In this document: piece after piece, positions 16,160 through 20,473 of the stretch
Position numbering within the stretch: the first letter of the stretch is position 1
Layout of the letters: the number at the start of each line of letters is the position of its first letter
Source of the DNA: CALLPQ01 sp039819545
Lineage (GTDB): Bacteria; Pseudomonadota; Alphaproteobacteria; Caulobacterales; Parvularculaceae
Reading direction: 5' to 3'
NCBI GenBank assembly: GCA_039819545.1
Contig: JBCBRS010000035.1
Span: 1-20,473, forward strand
Length of the DNA: 20,473 bases
Notes under the pieces: generated by a model
What the model saw: the letters and a program-made list of their open reading frames with translations, nothing else
What the model was told of the DNA's origin: nothing
Database searches by the model: none
Translations under genes and position numbers: made by a program

Positions 16160-16606
16160 TCAGCTACTTTGTTCACAATTGATTCTGCTAAGAACTGGTT
16201 TTCCTGAAATAATAAAACTGCGCCCATTAATATTCATATCGCTCAGCTTTCCACTGGACGAATAATAAAATCTGGACCAAGTACCACCAATATTAGTATG
16301 CCAAAACGGTTTCGGAGGAACATACTCCACAACACGGCAATTATTTCTTATTATTGGTGCTCCTTTTACGTGCGCCTTAATACCAGCTTCTAAGAGTACG
16401 AAATCTACGTAACTTTCTTCAGTCCCCGCTGGAAAAATGTTCTTGAATAAGTGTTCACGTTCAACAATTGAATATCGATAGACATTAAAACGATGCGGTA
16501 TAAATTCATCTTTGTTTGTATATTTTTCGTATTGATAATGTAATGCAAATAAAAAATAAATTCCAATGACTATCAATGTTAACGATGCAAAAAACACCCA
16601 CCTCAC
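16160..16606 (-). CDS. Unknown membrane-anchored protein, 148 aa (cargo gene 3)
   Basis: A 148-residue protein that I do not recognise. It has one N-terminal membrane helix or uncleaved signal anchor (about 4-24, ASLTLIVIGIYFLFAL) and a hydrophilic, probably extracytoplasmic remainder rich in Tyr, Phe, Asn and Ser, including PPKPFWHTNIGGTWSRFYYS. The start is GTG at 16606, overlapping the stop of the upstream acyltransferase fragment (GTGA). AAGGAG at 16615-16620 (minus strand, eight bases before GTG) lies inside that fragment and is the ribosome binding site. The DNA is AT-rich, unlike the GC-rich repeat segment in front and the core genes. It is the last gene of its minus-strand string: RAYT copy A, acyltransferase fragment A, then this gene. 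Confidence 0.65.
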   Translation of the reverse strand: MRWVFFASLTLIVIGIYFLFALHYQYEKYTNKDEFIPHRFNVYRYSIVEREHLFKNIFPAGTEESYVDFVLLEAGIKAHVKGAPIIRNNCRVVEYVPPKPFWHTNIGGTWSRFYYSSSGKLSDMNINGRSFIISGKPVLSRINCEQSS

Positions 16607-16917
16607 ACCCGAATCTCCTTGACTTCCCTCTTCCCCGTCAGGGGATCGGTGACATGCATTTTAAAACTCTTCCTGGTAAAGACGTTTCGCATCAGGTCGG
16701 CGACCATGGCTTCGTTTTGTTTGTTTTCCTCCGTGTGGAACGGGGCGCATAGTTCCACCAGCCACAATCTGTCCACGGACTTCCATTCATCGGGGCGCAG
16801 GCGCGCACCGGCACCCGCCATGGCCGCATCATTCAGCAAAGGACGCCACCAATTTTCCGTAGGGTGCATTGAACGTATGCGAAATGCACCTTTGAGCCGG
16901 GTGTTGAGGAAGTTCAT
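16603..16917 (-). CDS. Truncated toxin-activating lysine acyltransferase (HlyC family), copy A
   Basis: A 104-codon frame. Residues from about 27 to the end resemble the C-terminal half of RTX-toxin activators (HlyC/CyaC family), which acylate internal lysines of RTX protoxins in the cytoplasm: LRPDEWKSVDRLWLVELCAPF is the conserved core holding the family's important Asp, followed by VADLMRNVF and DPLTGKREV. The N-terminal half, which should carry the catalytic His, is missing; the first about 23 residues are encoded by the REP palindrome and its spacer, making a chimera. The usual SGD is SVD here. The ATG is 9 bp after the RAYT stop, so it could be translated, but activity is unlikely. About 81% identical to copy B over 78 residues. 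Confidence 0.65.
   Translation of the reverse strand: MNFLNTRLKGAFRIRSMHPTENWWRPLLNDAAMAGAGARLRPDEWKSVDRLWLVELCAPFHTEENKQNEAMVADLMRNVFTRKSFKMHVTDPLTGKREVKEIRV
16859..16890 (+). repeat. REP palindrome, left of RAYT copy A
   Basis: GTAG at 16859-16862 is followed by GGTGCATT (16863-16870), a 12-base loop, and the perfect complement AATGCACC (16883-16890). GTAG next to a small imperfect hairpin is the signature of REP elements bound by RAYT transposases. It faces its partner at 17476-17507 in inverted orientation, with GTAG on the outer side in both. Confidence 0.85.
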
Positions 16918-16926
16918 TGATCATCA

Positions 16927-17418
16927 TTATACCACTTTCCCGTACGATTGTTGATACCGATGCCAGGACGACCATGGCCAGTCATCGGCGTTCCTTACCA
17001 GCCCGTGTTTCACCGGGTTTTGGTGGATATAATTCATATGATCCTCCAGATCTTTGTCATGGCGTATCAGATGTTCCCGATAGCGGCGTTGCCACACACC
17101 GCGCTCGCCCTTGCGGCGCCCCCCTCTTGCAACGGCGCCCGGAATGTTCATATCAATATTGCGCGTAAAATATGATTTGAGCAAACGCCATCGCATAGCA
17201 AAACGATCATCGTCTTCCGGCAATTGCCATAAACAGTGCAAATGATCAGGCAAGATCGCAACCGCAATGGTTTTGAAGGCATGACGATGGTGTCCATACG
17301 CCCAGGCACGGCGCAACACATCAATATGCCGGGTCAACAGGTCCGATTTGCGATCCTGCAGATTGACGGTAAAAAAATACGTCCCACCCGGACAATAAAT
17401 CCGCCGAGGTTCCGGCAT
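16927..17418 (-). CDS. REP-associated tyrosine transposase (RAYT), copy A
   Basis: A 163-residue single-stranded-DNA transposase of the IS200-like Y1 (HUH) family, RAYT branch. The HUH motif is seen as DHLHCLW with H59 and H61; the probable catalytic tyrosine is Y130 in HMNYIHQNPVKHGL; WQRRYREHLI and the C-terminal DWPWSSWHRY are typical RAYT motifs. RAYTs nick and join REP hairpins marked by GTAG, which flank this gene. The frame is open further upstream to 17487, inside the REP, but the ATG at 17418 is preceded by GAGGGGG and corresponds exactly to the start of copy B. It appears intact. The stop is 9 bp before the acyltransferase fragment. Confidence 0.9.
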   Translation of the reverse strand: MPEPRRIYCPGGTYFFTVNLQDRKSDLLTRHIDVLRRAWAYGHHRHAFKTIAVAILPDHLHCLWQLPEDDDRFAMRWRLLKSYFTRNIDMNIPGAVARGGRRKGERGVWQRRYREHLIRHDKDLEDHMNYIHQNPVKHGLVRNADDWPWSSWHRYQQSYGKVV

Positions 17419-17475
17419 TATCCCATCCCCCTCAACAATTTTGTGAACCTTTGTTGGTTCTCTTGTGGCCCTTGT

Positions 17476-17507
17476 GGTGCATTTCACAAATGCTCAATGC
17501 ACCCTAC
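17476..17507 (-). repeat. REP palindrome, right of RAYT copy A
   Basis: Read on the minus strand: GTAG (17507-17504), GGTGCATT (17503-17496), loop, AATGCACC (17483-17476), a perfect 8-bp stem. It is inverted relative to the left REP. The immediately outer 17508-17521 forms a second hairpin with a 5-bp stem and GATA loop. Confidence 0.85.
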
Positions 17508-17651
17508 GGCGCGATAGCGCCTTGCTGGTCTGCCATATGCACACACAACCGAAACAGATCGGCAAGGCGCAGATCGAAATGGCCTTCTCGAGCGGAAATA
17601 ATAGTCATTTTCGGCATATAATTCCAATCGATCAATCAGTGGCAACCTCAT
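17484..17651 (-). pseudogene. Possible 5' stump of a gene interrupted by the REP element, 55 codons
   Basis: Directly after the stop of the 348-residue gene, AGGAGG (17657-17662 on the minus strand) lies five bases before an ATG at 17651, an excellent start signal. The frame begins MRLPLIDRLELYAENDYYF, then turns Arg-rich, crosses the repeat border, and ends with a TGA inside the REP. The last about 15 residues (RRYRAVGCIEHL) come from the repeat itself and occur in the same frame at copy B. The beginning is perhaps the start of a lost gene; no family is recognised. Confidence 0.35.
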
Positions 17652-17660
17652 CCTACCCTC

Positions 17661-18707
17661 CTATTGATACCTTGAGCCATTTAGGTATATATATTCATAT
17701 TTATACTGATCATAATCCTCGGGAAGAAACGCCGAACCTTTCATGATCTCTCTAGTTTTTTGTAAGTCAACAGCATTTTCTTGAGTAATCCTGGCCGCTC
17801 CATCAGAAACGTCAATTTCAAACTCAAAAATCTTAGAGTCTTCTATTTCTCTATACCTTCGATCATTATACAGCCGCCCGTATCCGAAGCTATACGCAAA
17901 GAAATTCATTGAATTATTATAGTAAAGAATTCTATTTGGATAATAGAAATCTTGATAAGTCGCTTCCTTGTAGGGATATACTATAAATTTGCTGTCAAAT
18001 GGTTCAAAATTATTTCTATCTTTATTCACAAAATTAGGCATTATAGAAATCTCCCCATCGGACCGCCTATATGCCAACCATGCAAATCCTGCTTGTCCAG
18101 AGATAAAAGCGCGGGCTGGTAATTTATCAAGCTTTTCTGAATATCGTGTGCGAAAATACAACATATCCATATTCGCCGAGACGACCAATGGATATCGATA
18201 GCCTACGTTTCGTTCGGAAAAATAAAACGCTTTCATAGCTTGAAGGTCTATCGTCACAATTTCATTAACTGTTTCTGAGTGAAGCGGTCTAGCAACAAAA
18301 GATAAAAATCTAGAGTCTCTGTCAAAGCTAAAATGTAATAGGTTTGTTCTTTTTTTAGGATGGAATATTTTATACTTTATTTTATTTTCAAGATCTAGCA
18401 GTTCAAAATAACACCGCTTCATTTCTTCACTGCCATACACTAACCATCGCTTATCACTAGACTCATGTAAGCCAACATGATCTCCGAAACGAAAGAAGTT
18501 GGGGTCGGCAGGGTGTTCACAGCTTTCTTCTTCTGTATCATAACCATCGTAAATACGCTCTGGGTAATTGGATTCCGAGTCACTTTCGTTTTTTTTTGGT
18601 GAGCACCCAAAATTTATGAAAATAAATACCAAAATATATAAAATACCTATAGCTTTGAATTTCGATTGTATTTTGGGAAAAAAATAACAATCGTGATAGA
18701 TTCTCAT
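17661..18707 (-). CDS. Unknown exported or membrane-anchored protein, 348 aa (cargo gene 2)
   Basis: A 348-residue protein that I do not recognise. An N-terminal hydrophobic stretch (about 19-35, AIGILYILVFIFINFGC) is followed by CSPKKNESDSES; this resembles a lipoprotein signal, but the residues before the Cys (NFG) fit the lipobox poorly, so a signal anchor is possible. The long remainder alternates short beta-like strands with Asp/Ser turns (HFSFDRDSRFLSFVA, YPLVVSANMDMLYF), suggesting a beta-propeller-like fold, which is inference. Cysteines at about 62 and 98 could pair. The ATG at 18707 overlaps the stop of acyltransferase fragment B (ATGA), with AAGGAG eight bases upstream inside that fragment. 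The DNA is distinctly AT-rich. Confidence 0.65.
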   Translation of the reverse strand: MRIYHDCYFFPKIQSKFKAIGILYILVFIFINFGCSPKKNESDSESNYPERIYDGYDTEEESCEHPADPNFFRFGDHVGLHESSDKRWLVYGSEEMKRCYFELLDLENKIKYKIFHPKKRTNLLHFSFDRDSRFLSFVARPLHSETVNEIVTIDLQAMKAFYFSERNVGYRYPLVVSANMDMLYFRTRYSEKLDKLPARAFISGQAGFAWLAYRRSDGEISIMPNFVNKDRNNFEPFDSKFIVYPYKEATYQDFYYPNRILYYNNSMNFFAYSFGYGRLYNDRRYREIEDSKIFEFEIDVSDGAARITQENAVDLQKTREIMKGSAFLPEDYDQYKYEYIYLNGSRYQ

Positions 18708-18940
18708 GCCCCAATCTCCTTGACTTCCCTATTCCCCGTCAGTGGATCCGTCACATGCATCTTGAATGTCCGCCCGGGGAATACATTCTGCATCAGGTCG
18801 GCGACCATGGCCCCGTTCAGCCTGTTATTTTCGGTCGCAAAGGGCGCGCATAATTCCACGAGCCACAGCCGGTCCCCGGATTTCCATTCATCAGGGCGCA
18901 GGCGAGCACCGACGCCCGCCATTGCCGCATCATTCAGCAA
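18704..18940 (-). pseudogene. Truncated toxin-activating lysine acyltransferase (HlyC family), copy B
   Basis: The remaining 78 codons encode the C-terminal half of an RTX-toxin-activator-like acyltransferase: LRPDEWKSGDRLWLVELCAPF, with the family's SGD intact here, then VADLMQNVFPGRTFKMHVTDPLTG. The 5' half is absent and replaced by the REP element. Unlike copy A, the frame coming from the REP is closed by TGA at 18947-18949 (a Trp codon in copy A), so only an internal TTG at 18940 could start it. It is therefore probably a remnant. Its 3' end still supplies the ribosome binding site and start overlap for the downstream 348-residue gene. Confidence 0.65.
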
Positions 18941-18959
18941 AGGGCGTCACCAATTTTGC

Positions 18960-18991
18960 GTAGGGTGCATTGAACGTATGCGAAATGCAAC
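18960..18991 (+). repeat. REP palindrome, left of RAYT copy B
   Basis: GTAG at 18960-18963, GGTGCATT at 18964-18971, loop, then AATGCAAC at 18984-18991: one base off a perfect stem. Same position and orientation as the left REP of copy A. Confidence 0.8.
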
Positions 18992-19027
18992 TTCGAGCCG
19001 TGTGTTGAGGAAGTTCATTGCTCATCA

Positions 19028-19519
19028 TTATACCACTTTCCCGTACGATTGTTGAAACCGATGCCAGGACGACCATGGCCAATCATCGGCGTCTCTTAGC
19101 AGCCCGTGTTTCACCGGGTTCTGGTGGATATAATTCATATGTTCCTCCAGATCCTTGTCATCGCGTATCAGATGTTCCCAATAGCGGCGTTGCCACACAC
19201 CGCGCTCGCCCTTGCGGCGCCCCCCTATTGCAACGGCGCCCGGTATGCTCGTATCAATATTGCGCGTAAAATATGATTTGAGCAAACGCCATCGCATGGC
19301 AAAACGATCATCGTCTTCCGGCAATTGCCATAAACAGTGGAAATGATCAGGCAAGATCACAACCGCAATCGTTATGAAGGATTGACGATGGTGTACATAC
19401 GCCCAGGCACGGCGCAACACATCAATATGCCGGGTCAACAGGTCCGATTTGCAATCCTGCAGATTGACGGCGAAAAAATACGTCCCATCCGGACAATAAA
19501 TCCGCCGATATTCGAGCAT
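19028..19519 (-). CDS. REP-associated tyrosine transposase (RAYT), copy B
   Basis: A 163-residue Y1/HUH transposase about 88% identical to copy A (20 differences). HUH is DHFHCLW with H59 and H61, the probable catalytic tyrosine is Y130 in HMNYIHQNPVKHGL, and the C-terminus is DWPWSSWHRFQQSYGKVV. The ATG at 19519 is preceded by GAGGA about ten bases upstream. No frameshift or stop is present and all motif residues are kept, so it could be active. Most differences from copy A lie in the first 60 residues; the catalytic half is nearly unchanged, consistent with selection on function or with gene conversion. Confidence 0.9.
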   Translation of the reverse strand: MLEYRRIYCPDGTYFFAVNLQDCKSDLLTRHIDVLRRAWAYVHHRQSFITIAVVILPDHFHCLWQLPEDDDRFAMRWRLLKSYFTRNIDTSIPGAVAIGGRRKGERGVWQRRYWEHLIRDDKDLEEHMNYIHQNPVKHGLLRDADDWPWSSWHRFQQSYGKVV

Positions 19520-19576
19520 GATCCCATTTTCCTCAACAATTTTGTGATCCTTTGTTGATTCTCTTGTAGCCCTTGT

Positions 19577-19608
19577 GGTGCATTTCGCAAATGCTCAATG
19601 CACCCTAC
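19577..19608 (-). repeat. REP palindrome, right of RAYT copy B
   Basis: On the minus strand GTAG (19608-19605) then GGTGCATT (19604-19597), loop, AATGCACC (19584-19577): a perfect 8-bp stem, inverted relative to the left REP. Confidence 0.85.
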
Positions 19609-19674
19609 GGTGCGATAGCGCCTTGCTTCATTTCGCTCACTATCGGATGATATTATTGCCGTTACATCCATCAA

Positions 19675-20379
19675 TTATTCTCTCTCACAAATCAAATTAC
19701 GATTTTTTTTTAATTCCTCAGTGTACCTTCCCATACCTATCTGTGGCCGATCCAGCGGATTGTAAATCTCGCTACACCCTTCGTGTATATATATGTATGT
19801 TAGAATTGTCCTTTGTATGCCGAGGTATTCTCGGTAATTTCTAGCAGACAATTTGTCCCGATTTACTTTTTTAAGCTGATTTCGACAACGCTTCCATCGT
19901 CCTGTTGATAATAAATGCTTACAAAAATTCAGCAATATTCTGTTAAAAAACGATAGTTCAGGGACCTTGGACGCAAACTCTAATGCATCATCAAATGCAC
20001 TAAACGAAGATTTATAATCGTGTCGTGATGCATACTTTTCAGCTTTAAACAGCGCAACCAACGCATTGTACTCTAATCCCACCATTCCCCCGAAGTTTTC
20101 GTTATCGGGATCGCCTGTAATTTCTTTCAACGTTTTTATAACAGCCTCGGCACCGTAAGTATTTCCGTTTTCATAGTGAGCAATGGCAGCCATAATAAAA
20201 TAATACTGAAAAAAAGCCTTTCCGCTGTAATAGCTATCGATGCCCTTCATAAGTAAATATTCTGCAATATTTGAGCCTTCCTCTTCTTTAAATTCTTCTT
20301 TTTCAAAGGCAATACTTGGAAACACAAATCCTGTGCAGGTGCACATAACAACAAAATAGAGAACTAACAAGCGACGCAT
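19675..20379 (-). CDS. Unknown exported protein, about 234 aa (cargo gene 1)
   Basis: The protein is not recognised. From the ATG at 20379 it starts MRRLLVLYFVVMCTCTGFVF, a clear signal peptide with likely cleavage near SIAFEKEEF. The frame is open to an ATG at 20409, but the shorter start gives the natural signal sequence and has AAAGAAAAA upstream, though no strong Shine-Dalgarno. The mature part is mainly helical, with tandem-like segments such as FIMAAIAHYENGNTYGAEAVIK, EYNALVALFKAEKYASRHDYK and FSAFDDALEFASKVP that look like TPR-type helical hairpins, an inference. It ends in a Lys/Glu-rich stretch. The DNA is AT-rich. No acyltransferase fragment precedes it within the window, unlike the other two cargo genes; RAYT B lies downstream. 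Confidence 0.65.
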   Translation of the reverse strand: MRRLLVLYFVVMCTCTGFVFPSIAFEKEEFKEEEGSNIAEYLLMKGIDSYYSGKAFFQYYFIMAAIAHYENGNTYGAEAVIKTLKEITGDPDNENFGGMVGLEYNALVALFKAEKYASRHDYKSSFSAFDDALEFASKVPELSFFNRILLNFCKHLLSTGRWKRCRNQLKKVNRDKLSARNYREYLGIQRTILTYIYIHEGCSEIYNPLDRPQIGMGRYTEELKKNRNLICERE

Positions 20380-20473
20380 TTTTTCTTTAAAAAAGATTGG
20401 GGCTGGCATAGGACTTTGAAGGGTTTATCCTCGTTCTATGCGCCTAAAGCATTCAAAACTAACGCATTTTCAG
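20380..20473. other. Right edge, no feature seen
   Basis: These 94 bases upstream of the last gene hold no REP palindrome and no acyltransferase remnant. A promoter for the minus-strand genes may lie here, but no clear -35/-10 pair is visible. Confidence 0.4.

Larger units (their letters stand above)
16859..17521 (-). mobile_element. RAYT/REP element, copy A
   Basis: One RAYT gene (16927-17418) enclosed by two inverted REP palindromes, each with the GTAG tetranucleotide at its outer edge, plus an extra GGCGC-GATA-GCGCC hairpin at 17508-17521 outside the right REP. This matches the known organisation of REP-associated transposase loci. I see no target-site duplication. The left border abuts the truncated acyltransferase, as if insertion or recombination at the REP removed its 5' half. 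Confidence 0.75.
16612..17526. repeat. 915-bp direct repeat, copy A
   Basis: Matches 18713-19627 at a constant offset of 2,101 bp without any insertion or deletion that I can find. It spans the acyltransferase 3' end, the left REP, the RAYT gene and the right REP with its outer hairpin. The left border coincides with the end of the acyltransferase gene, the right border with GCAAGGCGC beyond the right REP. The encoded RAYTs are about 88% identical, so the duplication is not recent or the copies diverged elsewhere. Confidence 0.88.
18960..19622 (-). mobile_element. RAYT/REP element, copy B
   Basis: RAYT gene (19028-19519) between inverted REP palindromes, organised exactly as in copy A. The outer GGTGC-GATA-GCGCC hairpin at 19609-19622 has one imperfect pair. 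The left REP has lost one base of its stem, so this copy is slightly more decayed outside the gene. Confidence 0.75.
18713..19627. repeat. 915-bp direct repeat, copy B
   Basis: Second copy of the segment at 16612-17526, in the same orientation, containing acyltransferase fragment B, left REP, RAYT B and right REP. Flanking sequences on both sides are unrelated to those of copy A, so the repeat borders are sharp. Confidence 0.88.

Noticed and set aside
15714..16160. tRNA gene as integration site next to hisS
   Set aside because: No cloverleaf or conserved T-loop sequence could be found in the gap.
16917..17168. Plus-strand frame across RAYT copy A, repeated at 19018-19269
   Set aside because: It is the antisense of the RAYT genes and repeats only because the DNA is duplicated.

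Overview
The window looks like a piece of an alphaproteobacterial chromosome. The core genes are GC-rich and use compact head-to-tail operons. The mreB-mreC-mreD-mrdA-rodA order, a SerB/MiaA divergent pair and a histidyl-tRNA synthetase with the motif-2 signature RNEKPGPGRFRQF all fit that group. I cannot name a genus from sequence alone.

Layout. 1-350: intergenic repeats, made of a large inverted repeat plus two tandem units about 117 bp apart. 413-964: a membrane-anchored J-domain protein, followed by a roughly 600-bp gap with little in it. 1574-2467 (minus): serB. 2537-4322: miaA and a TVP38/VTT membrane protein. 4460-10136: the rod-shape/elongasome operon mreB, mreC, mreD, mrdA (PBP2) and rodA, where several genes overlap or nearly touch. 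10220-13407: a bifunctional enoyl-CoA hydratase/3-hydroxyacyl-CoA dehydrogenase that overlaps a threonine-synthase-type PLP enzyme. 13449-15713: a lipoprotein cyclophilin and hisS. Up to here the window is a well-preserved housekeeping block.

From about 15.7 kb to the end the character changes. The DNA becomes a mosaic of AT-rich unknown genes and GC-richer repeated segments, all coding on the minus strand. A 915-bp segment occurs twice in direct orientation, exactly 2,101 bp apart and with no length difference (16612-17526 and 18713-19627). Each copy holds a REP-associated tyrosine transposase (RAYT) gene between two inverted GTAG-type REP palindromes, then the C-terminal half of a toxin-activating lysine acyltransferase (HlyC/RTX-activator family). 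The homology stops at the acyltransferase stop codon. Directly there, in both copies, a different AT-rich membrane or exported protein gene begins through an ATGA/GTGA overlap, using an AAGGAG inside the acyltransferase 3' end as its ribosome binding site. A third exported unknown protein lies at the right edge.

The best candidate for something undescribed is this cassette-like arrangement: a conserved RAYT/REP plus acyltransferase 3' end that carries ready-made translation signals, followed by unrelated envelope-directed 'cargo' genes. It may be the debris of an RTX-type toxin-activation locus spread by REP-mediated duplication, or a recombination array in which cargo is swapped. The sequence alone cannot decide between these.
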